DNA from: an uncultured euryarchaeote
GTDB lineage: Archaea; Nanohalarchaeota; Nanosalinia; Nanosalinales; Nanosalinaceae
Length of the DNA: 12,161 nt
Direction: 5' to 3'
Assembly: GCA_937132175.1 (NCBI GenBank)
Contig: CAKZNU010000013.1
Span: 1-12,161, forward strand
The number at the start of each line of letters is the position of its first letter. Within the stretch, counting starts at the first letter, position 1. Both the position numbers and the translations under genes were made by a program. Shown in pieces: positions 6,573 to 12,011 of the stretch. The notes beneath the pieces were generated by a model. That model made no database searches. It saw only the letters and a list, made by a program, of their open reading frames with translations, and was not told the origin of the DNA.

Positions 6573-7883
6573 TTATGGCTCCAGCCTGTCCGGCGTCCTC
6601 GGGAACAGGATTCCCTCTTTCACGTTGTCCAGGTCCGCGACCTGTTTCACCAGTCGGTCGATGCCGAGGCCGTAGCCTCCATGTGGGGGCATGCCGAACT
6701 TGAAGGATTCCAGATAGAAGCTTATGTCGTTCGGATCTATGCCTTCTTCCTCTACTGCTGACATGAGACGGTCCATGTCGTGTTCTCTCTGTCCTCCGGA
6801 GGCAAGCTCCAGACCCTTGTAGATCATATCAAACCTGCGGGACTGGTACTTGTCTCCATCACGTGCCTCCATGTAGTAAAACTTCTCCTGCGGGTAGCCG
6901 ATGACGAAGAAAGCTGGGTGTCCCTTTTCCTCGAAGTACTCCCCGAGAAGCTTCTCTCCCTTCGTATCGAGGTCGTTCGGGTCATCCGGAACATGGTCAA
7001 ACTCTTCTTCCAGTATTTCCCGTGCCCTCTCGAACTTGATGCGTGGAAACTCCTCGTCCGGAACCTGTACCTCTACGTCCAGCCTCTCAAGATCCTCGGA
7101 GGCTCGTTCCTTGGTTTCTTCCAGGGTATAACGGAGGGACTCCTCCAGTACATCCATCACGTCGTGTTGATCCTGGATGAAAGAGAGTTCGACGTCAAAC
7201 ATTGAGATCTCCGAGATATGTCTTGATGTCGCAAACTCCTCCGCCCTGAAGGCAGTACCTGTCTCGTAGACACGGTCAAAGCCTGCCGCCATAAGCATCT
7301 GCTTGTAGAGCTGAGGACTCTGTGAGAGGAAAGCCTCGTCGTCGTAGTAGATCACCGGGAAGAGCTCTGCGCCTCCCTCCGCACCCATCTTCGCAATATT
7401 CGGCGTCTGGATGTTTATGTAGCCGTTTTCATCGAACCATTCCTCCATAGACTCCATGAGATGTGAACGGAGCGAGAAGACTGAGTGTACCTCCGGCTGC
7501 CTGAGATCCATAAACCGGTTGTCCAGCCTCGTAGAGAGATCAGAGTCGATGTCCTTCGAGACGTCCAGAGGCAGCGGAGACTCAGCCTCCGAGACAATCT
7601 CCAGGTTTTCAGGGACGAGCTCGCGGTCTCCTGGTGCCTGTCCGGACTCCTCTACCTCTCCGGTAACCGTCACCACGTCCTCCTTGCCAACCTGCTGTGC
7701 TTTCTCGAAGAGCTCAGGAGATCTATCCTCCTTGAACGTTGCCTGTATACTGCCGCCACGATCCCTTATTACAATGAATGTGATTCCGCCGAGATCCCTG
7801 ATCTCGTGTGCCCATCCCGAGACCTCTACGGTTTCGCCGTCGTCTCCCGGCCCTACATCCGATGCATGAGTTCTGTTAATCAT
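6573..7883 (-). CDS. aspS: Aspartyl-tRNA synthetase, archaeal type, predicted non-discriminating (Asp/Asn)
   Basis: 436 residues from ATG 7883, normal for the archaeal/eukaryotic form without the bacterial GAD insertion. It charges tRNA with Asp in the cytosol. Seen: N-terminal OB-fold anticodon-binding domain (about 10-105); class II catalytic core with the TRLDNRFMDLR segment, QSPQLYKQ (188-195), motif 2 FRAEEF (212-217) with SRH-x-E, GGQREHD, and motif 3 GLGIDR (405-410), then the ILFPR end. At the sites equivalent to Trp26 and Lys85 of the discriminating Thermococcus enzyme it has His26 and Pro84, residues linked to relaxed tRNA-Asn recognition. It should therefore also make Asp-tRNA(Asn) for an amidotransferase. 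An in-frame GTG nine bases upstream overlaps the GGTG ribosome site, so the ATG is chosen. It follows the PAP2 gene by 45 bases. Confidence 0.95.
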   Translation of the reverse strand: MINRTHASDVGPGDDGETVEVSGWAHEIRDLGGITFIVIRDRGGSIQATFKEDRSPELFEKAQQVGKEDVVTVTGEVEESGQAPGDRELVPENLEIVSEAESPLPLDVSKDIDSDLSTRLDNRFMDLRQPEVHSVFSLRSHLMESMEEWFDENGYINIQTPNIAKMGAEGGAELFPVIYYDDEAFLSQSPQLYKQMLMAAGFDRVYETGTAFRAEEFATSRHISEISMFDVELSFIQDQHDVMDVLEESLRYTLEETKERASEDLERLDVEVQVPDEEFPRIKFERAREILEEEFDHVPDDPNDLDTKGEKLLGEYFEEKGHPAFFVIGYPQEKFYYMEARDGDKYQSRRFDMIYKGLELASGGQREHDMDRLMSAVEEEGIDPNDISFYLESFKFGMPPHGGYGLGIDRLVKQVADLDNVKEGILFPRTPDRLEP

Positions 7884-7888
7884 TCTTT

Positions 7889-7897
7889 TCACACCTT
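7889..7897 (-). promoter_or_regulatory. Ribosome binding site deciding the aspS start
   Basis: Minus-strand AAGGTGTGA has GGTG eight bases before ATG 7883. GGTGAT is complementary to the 3' end of archaeal 16S rRNA (GAUCACCUCC). The alternative GTG at 7892 lies inside this site and would leave it unusable. A similar GGTGAT precedes the uS11 gene. Confidence 0.6.
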
Positions 7898-7928
7898 AGA
7901 CAGGTTGTGAATTCTTTTTAGAGTTGAG

Positions 7929-8510
7929 CTATATCGAAATGAAGGAGACCGCGATCAGTGCACCCAGAAATGCTCCCTCCAGAACCTGTGCACGGGTATG
8001 TGCATCCAGTACAAGCCTTGACCAGACAACTGAGACGGCACAGATTGCTGAGATAGCCGGGTTGAGATAGGTGCCGGAAAGAACGGTAAAGGATACCACA
8101 GCTGCGCCGACGTGTACTGAGAGCTTATCGAAACGGTTTGCGACCGACCACACCGGTATAAAGACAGCCAGAAGTACACCGGCTTCGAGTACGAGCTCAG
8201 GCGCACTCAGCCAGTACGAGACGCCAAGAGTAAACAGAGACATCAGGAAGGCAGCGAGCTCAGGCTTCCATCTCTCGGCCCTGCGATGTACGCGAAACCC
8301 TGTCTCCGAGACAAACGATGCTACCGTCAACGTCGGTAAAACCGAACACAGCACCCACAGAGACGTGAAAAACACTGCTCCAGAGATATCCAGGCCGGAC
8401 CTGAACAGGGTAAGTAATCCGGTAACCGGGACAAGTACCGCAGGGTGAAAGATCGTAGAGACAAGCCAAGCAAGCCTTTCACCGAGATCATCGCTCCGGT
8501 AAAACCGCAT
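7929..8510 (-). CDS. PAP2-superfamily membrane phosphatase
   Basis: 193 residues, very hydrophobic, with about six membrane segments (roughly 14-36, 43-66, 85-102, 105-124, 134-162, 176-192). PAP2 proteins remove phosphate from lipid phosphates or polyprenyl pyrophosphates at the membrane. The three signature regions are recognisable: RRAERWKPEL (76-85) before a membrane helix, KLSVHVGAA (129-137) in place of the PSGH motif, with Lys129 and His133, and SRLVLDAHTRAQVLEG (164-179), in which Arg165 and His171 match SRxxxxxHxxxD. The final Asp is Gln175, a replacement common in archaeal members with HTxxQVxxG. So the fold is fairly clear while the substrate is not; a role in recycling isoprenoid carrier lipid is possible. 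Its ATG is 25 bases from a TATA box shared with dut, and no ribosome site is seen. aspS follows and may be co-transcribed. Confidence 0.8.
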   Translation of the reverse strand: MRFYRSDDLGERLAWLVSTIFHPAVLVPVTGLLTLFRSGLDISGAVFFTSLWVLCSVLPTLTVASFVSETGFRVHRRAERWKPELAAFLMSLFTLGVSYWLSAPELVLEAGVLLAVFIPVWSVANRFDKLSVHVGAAVVSFTVLSGTYLNPAISAICAVSVVWSRLVLDAHTRAQVLEGAFLGALIAVSFISI

Positions 8511-8527
8511 GATAACCCCACGCCGAG

Positions 8528-8543
8528 ACAGGTTTAAATCTGT
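8528..8543. promoter_or_regulatory. Near-palindromic bidirectional TATA element (PAP2 gene and dut)
   Basis: ACAGGTTTAAATCTGT matches its reverse complement at 14 of 16 positions. Its TTTAAA core (8533-8538) is centred 25.5 bases from the PAP2 ATG on the minus strand and 27.5 from the dut ATG on the plus strand, both ideal for leaderless archaeal transcripts. The whole intergenic gap is 52 bases and holds no second TATA-like box. Confidence 0.65.
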
Positions 8544-8562
8544 AAACGCCGAATGCTTCTAC

Positions 8563-9048
8563 ATGAAGCTGAACAAGGAACAGCTGCGGGAGGCAGTAGA
8601 GGAAGGACTTGTAAAGGGATACATTGATCTGGAAAGGCAGCTGACTCCGAACGGATTTGACCTTACAGTCTCAAGCATCGAGAGCTTCGAGGAACCAGGG
8701 AGACTGGACTTCACGAACGAAGACAGGAAGATACCTGAAACCAGAAAGCTTGAACCGGAAAACGGCGTATGGCAGCTGGAGCCGGGCAGCTACAAGGTCA
8801 CAACGAACGAGAAGGTAAACCTTCCGGAAGACATCATCGCCTTTGCCTACCCCAGAAGCAGCTTACTCAGGATGGGATGTACCATAGACAACGGCGTATG
8901 GGACGCAGGTTACTCAGGCGGCAGCGAGTTCCTTCTAACGGTAAACAATCCTGAGGGCGTCGAGATAGATGAAGACGCAAGAATAAACCACATGGTATTC
9001 GAGGAGATCTCCGAGACTGAAGAGTACAGCGGCCGTTACGGAAGCTGA
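8563..9048 (+). CDS. dut: dUTP diphosphatase, archaeal dCTP-deaminase-like subfamily
   Basis: 161 residues from ATG 8563. It hydrolyses dUTP to dUMP and pyrophosphate, keeping uracil out of DNA and feeding thymidylate synthesis. It belongs to the trimeric dUTPase/dCTP deaminase fold: LTPNGFDLTV (27-36), YPRSSLLRMG (96-105, the phosphate-binding motif), NGVWDAGYSGG (110-120, holding the uracil-pocket region) and a C-terminal YSGRYG tail (155-160) expected to close over the nucleotide. The Glu that deaminates cytosine in true dCTP deaminases (in their LEL motif) is absent; the strand reads FLLTVNNP, so a plain dUTPase is favoured. A longer frame from ATG 8509 is rejected because the TATA box would then lie inside the gene. 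A guide RNA candidate starts seven bases after its stop. Confidence 0.88.
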   Translation: MKLNKEQLREAVEEGLVKGYIDLERQLTPNGFDLTVSSIESFEEPGRLDFTNEDRKIPETRKLEPENGVWQLEPGSYKVTTNEKVNLPEDIIAFAYPRSSLLRMGCTIDNGVWDAGYSGGSEFLLTVNNPEGVEIDEDARINHMVFEEISETEEYSGRYGS

Positions 9049-9054
9049 GAGCGC

Positions 9055-9128
9055 AGGGTTATGATGACATCGACATCGTCTGATCCGGGAAAACCGGAAC
9101 TGATGAAGAACGAACACCTCTGAACCCT
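9055..9128 (+). ncRNA. C/D box sRNA (2'-O-methylation guide), candidate
   Basis: Seen in order: stem strand AGGGT (9055-9059), one T, C box ATGATGA (9061-9067), 12-base guide (9068-9079), D' box CTGA (9080-9083), stem-loop TCCGG-GAAAA-CCGGA (9084-9098), one A, C' box CTGATGA (9100-9106), 13-base guide (9107-9119), D box CTGA (9120-9123), stem strand ACCCT (9124-9128). Terminal and internal halves have the same design: a 5-base-pair stem, one unpaired base and the box pair of a kink-turn. Archaeal C/D RNAs carry guides of about 12 bases between boxes, bind L7Ae, Nop5 and fibrillarin, and methylate the target base facing the fifth guide position from D or D'. No own TATA box is seen; it probably comes from the dut transcript by processing, possibly ending at T4 (9133-9136). 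An overlapping 20-codon ORF is explained by the boxes. Detection is by pattern only. Confidence 0.8.
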
Positions 9129-9142
9129 CCAGTTTTCAACAG

Positions 9143-9151
9143 CTTTTAATA
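9143..9151 (+). promoter_or_regulatory. TATA box of the coiled-coil protein gene
   Basis: CTTTTAATA is centred about 27 bases before ATG 9174, with no purine-rich ribosome site between, so the mRNA is probably leaderless. It starts 14 bases after the guide RNA candidate. Confidence 0.6.
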
Positions 9152-9173
9152 CACGCAACAACGAAATAGACAT

Positions 9174-9518
9174 ATGCCATCGGAAGAAGACCAGTTCTAC
9201 GTCCGGATCGACGGACACCGCGAGGTATTACAGGACCTAGAATCTGTCGAAGAGCTAGTCAACAACATAAACGAGGCCATCAACGTCCTTGAGGAGATGA
9301 GAGACATAAAAGAACAGGCCATAGACAGCGTCTACAGCAACGTACAGGAGCTCAATGAGCGACTGGAGAGCATACAGATGGAGATGCCAGAGCTCGAGGA
9401 AGGAGCCGATACAGAGCTTCCGGACACAGATATGGACGTAGAGGTAGATAACAGCGTGGACGAGATACATAACGAGCTTCAGGATCTTCAGAAAGAGCTT
9501 TCGAAGCTCGGAAACTAG
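9174..9518 (+). CDS. Small acidic coiled-coil protein of unknown function
   Basis: 114 residues; I do not recognise a named family. It opens with FYVRIDGHREVLQDL (8-22), probably a short strand then a helix, followed by heptad-like helices at about 22-72, an acidic linker rich in Asp, Glu and Pro (about 73-92) and a second helix (93-113). No Cys, no membrane segment and no signal peptide. Such composition suits a small cytosolic oligomer or adaptor, perhaps prefoldin-like in shape, although neither prefoldin's paired beta hairpins nor its length is evident. It has its own TATA box and ends in TAG three bases before the 3' end of the convergent tRNA-Leu gene. Codon use resembles its neighbours, so it is likely real and native. 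Confidence 0.8.
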   Translation: MPSEEDQFYVRIDGHREVLQDLESVEELVNNINEAINVLEEMRDIKEQAIDSVYSNVQELNERLESIQMEMPELEEGADTELPDTDMDVEVDNSVDEIHNELQDLQKELSKLGN

Positions 9519-9521
9519 GGG

Positions 9522-9604
9522 TGCCGAGGGCAGGATTCGAACCTGCGAACCCCTAAGGGAACAGGTCTTGAATCTGCCGCCTTTGACCACTTGGCTACCC
9601 CGGC
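9522..9604 (-). tRNA. tRNA-Leu (anticodon CAA)
   Basis: 83 bases, a class II tRNA. Acceptor stem GCCGGGG pairs with CCTCGGC (one G-U), followed by discriminator A; CCA is not encoded. D stem GCC/GGC with AAGTGGTCAAA loop; anticodon loop TTCAAGA, anticodon CAA with T33 and G37; long variable arm CCCTTAGGG; T arm GCAGG-TTCGAAT-CCTGC. The large variable arm, anticodon and discriminator A all indicate leucine, reading UUG. The anticodon stem has an A-C mismatch next to the loop (positions 31-39) and a terminal G-U, so it is weaker than usual. No intron is present. It lies 44 bases downstream of rpo3 on the same strand and may be part of that transcript. Confidence 0.95.
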
Positions 9605-9620
9605 AAGTAATAGTAAGGTT

Positions 9621-9640
9621 GAGAGAAAAAAGTTATGTAG
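9621..9640 (-). terminator. T-tract after rpo3, overlapping a TATA-like box for tRNA-Leu
   Basis: The minus strand has T6 followed by CTCTC (9631-9621) shortly after the rpo3 stop, suiting termination of the ribosomal operon. Overlapping it, CATAACTT is centred about 28 bases before the tRNA 5' end and could be the tRNA promoter. Read-through with processing of a joint transcript is the alternative. Confidence 0.4.
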
Positions 9641-9648
9641 ACAGATCA

Positions 9649-10203
9649 TTAAAGTTCTGCTTCAACCTTGTCCAGATCAGAGACAAGATGGTCAAGTGAC
9701 TCATGAAGAAGCTCTCTGTTGGAGTAACCTGATGTAGACTCTATACGGAAAAGATATCTTCCGTCTTCCTCTTTCTCGTAGCCTACGGTTGCGCCCTGAT
9801 GCTTCGCGTGCTCGCTGCCGTAGCCAGTATCCGCCTCTCCCTCAAACTCTAGGTCCTGACCTTCCTTCAGGGTAGTAATCTCTGCACCCGGATTCACAGG
9901 CTCGACCTCTTCATCATCAGTCTGTATATCCGAGGCAAGAACCTTGCACGGACCCTCCTTCTTCACGGCAATATGAACCGGATCATCGGAGTTCGGAAGA
10001 GTGAACGGGACCTGGCCAACCCTGTTTGCCAGTGCCTCGTTGAAAATTCCGGACTCGTTCTTGATAACATCCAGATGTTTTACAGCAAGAGTGGGCACAC
10101 CCGATACCATAGACCTTCTCAGGGCATTGGCAGAGGCCTCATTTATGCCTTCTATCCTAAGCTTGAGAACGTCTTCAGTCTCTTCCTCAATCTCTGTATC
10201 CAT
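9649..10203 (-). CDS. rpo3: RNA polymerase subunit Rpo3 (D), lacking the Fe-S cluster domain
   Basis: 184 residues, against roughly 235-265 in most archaea. Rpo3 pairs with Rpo11 to form the alpha-like platform on which the polymerase assembles. The N-terminal dimerisation part (1-45, with NEASANALRRSMVSGVPTLAV) and the return of that domain (about 150-184) are present, as is the D2 body with FNEALANRVGQVPF (54-67), LKEGQDLEFEGEADTGYG (112-129) and EHAKHQGATVGY (131-142). The cysteine-rich D3 segment expected between LANRVGQVPF and VLASDIQ is reduced to about 20 residues with a single Cys (86), so no 4Fe-4S site can form. A GAGG site nine bases before the ATG overlaps the uS11 end. It is the last protein gene of the operon. 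Confidence 0.95.
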   Translation of the reverse strand: MDTEIEEETEDVLKLRIEGINEASANALRRSMVSGVPTLAVKHLDVIKNESGIFNEALANRVGQVPFTLPNSDDPVHIAVKKEGPCKVLASDIQTDDEEVEPVNPGAEITTLKEGQDLEFEGEADTGYGSEHAKHQGATVGYEKEEDGRYLFRIESTSGYSNRELLHESLDHLVSDLDKVEAEL

Positions 10204-10214
10204 ACTGATCGGCC

Positions 10215-10598
10215 TCAGACCCTTCTTCCTCTCTTTCCGCCTTTTGCCCTGCAGCTATCGTGAGGTACAGGAGTAACGTCTTCAATGTTGCCTACATCCA
10301 TATCGCTGCGGGAGATCGCACGTATAGCCGGCTGTGCTCCACGACCCGGCATCTTCTGTTTCTGTCCTCCGGGTCCACGAACACGGATATCAACCTTCTC
10401 TATCCCCTTCTCATCTGCCTCCTCGACAGCCTTCTTCGCTGCCTTCATCGCAGGGAAAGCCGATCCCTGAAGACGACCTTTGTCCGTCGTCATACCAGAG
10501 GTAATTCTCGAAAGGGTTTCTGCACCTGTTGCATCCGTAACATGGACTATAGTGTTGTTGAAGCTTGAGTAGATATGTACAATTCCTTTCTTAGTCAT
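10215..10598 (-). CDS. rps11: Small ribosomal subunit protein uS11
   Basis: 127 residues, full length. uS11 sits on the platform of the 30S subunit near the mRNA exit and helps hold the 16S central domain. The sequence is canonical: [20 protein letters not shown] (6-25), the [20 protein letters not shown] segment and the [23 protein letters not shown] end, typical of archaeal members. Its ribosome site GGTGAT overlaps the stop of the preceding uS4 gene, and the two genes are 11 bases apart, pointing to coupled translation. It is less acidic than its neighbours, as expected for an rRNA-buried protein. Order uS13-uS4-uS11-Rpo3 is the usual archaeal arrangement. Confidence 0.98.
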   Translation of the reverse strand: MTKKGIVHIYSSFNNTIVHVTDATGAETLSRITSGMTTDKGRLQGSAFPAMKAAKKAVEEADEKGIEKVDIRVRGPGGQKQKMPGRGAQPAIRAISRSDMDVGNIEDVTPVPHDSCRAKGGKRGRRV

Positions 10599-10609
10599 CT
10601 AGTATCACC

Positions 10610-11119
10610 TTACTCCTCTTCCTCCTGTTCTTCTTGGTTTTCAGCCTCTTCATCTTCCGGTTCAGGCATACGTAGCTCAATGTTGCGTTCGTCCTCCTGC
10701 GTAAGCAGGAAACCGGGTACATCCACACGCTCTCCGTTAACGTAGATGTGTCCGTGTGTCACGAGCTGTCGAGCCTCCAGAACCGTCTCAGCGTAGCCTT
10801 TTCTCTCCACAGCCGTCTGAAGCCTCCTGTCGAGAATATCCTCAGTCTTCAGTGAAAGCACATCCCCGATATCCCCGTTTTCCCTGATCAGACCAAGGCT
10901 CTTGGCCTTTTCGAGAAGAGGGAGCTCCTGATCCTCGTCGTCGGAGGCAGCAGCCTTTCTTGCCTGACGTCTAAGACCTCTGATCTCTTCCTCCGCATTG
11001 TAGACCTCTTTCTTGTTGCGGAGGCCGTACTCCTCCATAAGCTCGATTTCGTCTTCAATTCTTTCCTCGCTCCATGCTTCGGTTGGAGTCTCGTACTGTT
11101 TCTTCAGCTTCTTTACCAT
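10610..11119 (-). CDS. rps4: Small ribosomal subunit protein uS4
   Basis: 169 residues, the archaeal length. uS4 nucleates assembly of the 30S body by binding the 5' domain of 16S rRNA and lines the mRNA entry. Residues 1-50 match the archaeal N-terminus (KQYETPTEAWSEERIEDE, then YGLRNKKEVY). The S4 RNA-binding domain is at about 96-150: ILDRRLQTAVERKGYAETV, ARQLVTHGHIYVNGERV. The tail (151-169) is almost wholly Glu and Asp, typical of salt-adapted or reduced archaea. It starts 10 bases after the uS13 stop; the nearest ribosome-site candidates are a GTGAT in the gap or the GGAGG within the uS13 tail codons. Confidence 0.98.
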   Translation of the reverse strand: MVKKLKKQYETPTEAWSEERIEDEIELMEEYGLRNKKEVYNAEEEIRGLRRQARKAAASDDEDQELPLLEKAKSLGLIRENGDIGDVLSLKTEDILDRRLQTAVERKGYAETVLEARQLVTHGHIYVNGERVDVPGFLLTQEDERNIELRMPEPEDEEAENQEEQEEEE

Positions 11120-11129
11120 TTTTAATCAC

Positions 11130-11612
11130 TTACTCCTCCTCTTCGCCCCCACCTTCGGAGGCCTCTCTCTGAAGCCTGGCCCTTGAAACACCGATCTTGC
11201 TGCCAGACCTGAACGAGGACTGTGTCTTCTGTCCTCTGACAGGAAGACCGATCTCGTGTCTCCAGCCCTTGTACGAACCGATTTCCTTCAGACGGCGGAT
11301 ATCGAACTCCTCCTTGAGCTCAAGATCCGACTCGATGAGATGAAGGTCCTCGCCGGTCTCTCGGTCCTTCCTCCTGTTTCTCAGCCAGCCCGGAATCTCC
11401 AGACTGTCAGGATTCTTTACCGCTTCCTCTATCTCATCAATTTCGTCGTCATCCAGGTTGCCGATTACAGTGTTGCTGTAACCCATAGACTCTGCTACAG
11501 CGTTTGCGTACATCTCGCCTACACCCTTCAGACCTGTAAGCGCCTTTTCAACAGGCTTCTGCCCGTCAATACCTGTACGGGCCATCCTTACTACTTCTTT
11601 AGTATCAGACAT
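11130..11612 (-). CDS. rps13: Small ribosomal subunit protein uS13
   Basis: 160 residues from ATG 11612; a TTG six codons upstream is rejected because it lies only about 19 bases from the TATA box. uS13 sits in the 30S head and contacts the large subunit and P-site tRNA. The helix-hairpin-helix region is visible (KALTGLKGVGEMYANAVAESMGY), then the acidic archaeal insertion, WLRNRRKDRETGEDLHL and the C-terminal YKGWRHEIGLPVRGQKTQSS with the basic RNA-binding tail. It finishes in a Gly and Glu run that is not found in bacterial uS13. First gene of the uS13-uS4-uS11-Rpo3 transcript. Confidence 0.97.
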   Translation of the reverse strand: MSDTKEVVRMARTGIDGQKPVEKALTGLKGVGEMYANAVAESMGYSNTVIGNLDDDEIDEIEEAVKNPDSLEIPGWLRNRRKDRETGEDLHLIESDLELKEEFDIRRLKEIGSYKGWRHEIGLPVRGQKTQSSFRSGSKIGVSRARLQREASEGGGEEEE

Positions 11613-11644
11613 ACTTATCTCTTGAAACAAAGTATTCCATGAAA

Positions 11645-11653
11645 CTTTATAAA
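11645..11653 (-). promoter_or_regulatory. TATA box of the ribosomal operon
   Basis: Minus-strand TTTATAAAG is centred 37 bases before the uS13 ATG, implying a short leader of about 10-12 bases. This is the best TATA match of the operon. The GAGAT four to five bases before the ATG may act as a weak ribosome site. Confidence 0.65.
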
Positions 11654-11701
11654 CCGGGTATTCGGTTTCAGGCGTGAAGCTGCCGTACCTCAGGACTCAG
11701 C

Positions 11702-11983
11702 CTACCTCTCGTCGTCTTTCCTTATGATGTGGAAGCCAAACTTCGTCTTCACAGGACTTGAGACCTCGCCTTCATCCATGTCGAAGACCTTTCTCTCAAA
11801 TGGCTTGACCATATCGCCCTTACCGAAGTAACCAAGATCTCCGCCGTCCTCGCTGGATGGACAGGTAGATGCCTCACGGGCAAGCTCCTCAAAATCCTTG
11901 CCGTTCTCTATCTGTTCAACTATGTTTTCAGCCTTCTGTCTCTCATCGACGAGAATATGTGAAGCTCTTACTTCTGTAGCCAT
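11702..11983 (-). CDS. Parvulin-type peptidyl-prolyl cis-trans isomerase, stand-alone
   Basis: 93 residues, a single minimal parvulin domain like the small cytosolic parvulins known from Thaumarchaeota and bacteria. It catalyses cis-trans rotation at prolyl bonds to aid folding. Motifs: RASHILV (6-12) with active-site His9; an FEELAREASTCPSSEDGGDLGYF-type core (31-53), with Cys41 at the catalytic Cys/Asp position; Phe62 in KPFE; and FGFHIIRK (82-89) with the second His85. There is no signal peptide, membrane anchor or WW domain, so it should act in the cytosol. It lacks a basic phosphate-binding loop, so a Pin1-like preference for phosphorylated targets is not indicated. A TATA box 25 bases ahead and no ribosome site suggest a leaderless transcript. 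Confidence 0.93.
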   Translation of the reverse strand: MATEVRASHILVDERQKAENIVEQIENGKDFEELAREASTCPSSEDGGDLGYFGKGDMVKPFERKVFDMDEGEVSSPVKTKFGFHIIRKDDER

Positions 11984-12005
11984 GAAACCCGACGGTAAAG
12001 AAAGC

Positions 12006-12011
12006 TTTAAA
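12006..12011 (-). promoter_or_regulatory. TATA box of the parvulin gene, overlapping the upstream stop codon
   Basis: TTTAAA centred 25.5 bases before ATG 11983, within minus-strand TTGTTTAAAGC. The TAA stop of the preceding gene (12009-12007) is part of this element, so the two genes are packed as tightly as a separate promoter allows. Confidence 0.6.

Noticed and set aside
8509..8562. Longer dut reading frame starting at ATG 8509
   Set aside because: The TATA box at 8533-8538 would lie inside the gene; the added residues do not look like the family's N-terminus; ATG 8563 fits the leaderless spacing.
9061..9123. A 20-codon ORF (ATGATG start) after dut
   Set aside because: Its start is the C box and its stop overlaps the D box of the guide RNA candidate; no good ribosome site or promoter spacing.
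11654..11701. Repeated CTGA motifs between rps13 and the parvulin gene as a second C/D RNA
   Set aside because: No TGATGA C box and no terminal stem on either strand; CTCAG-GA-CTCAG is only a short direct repeat.
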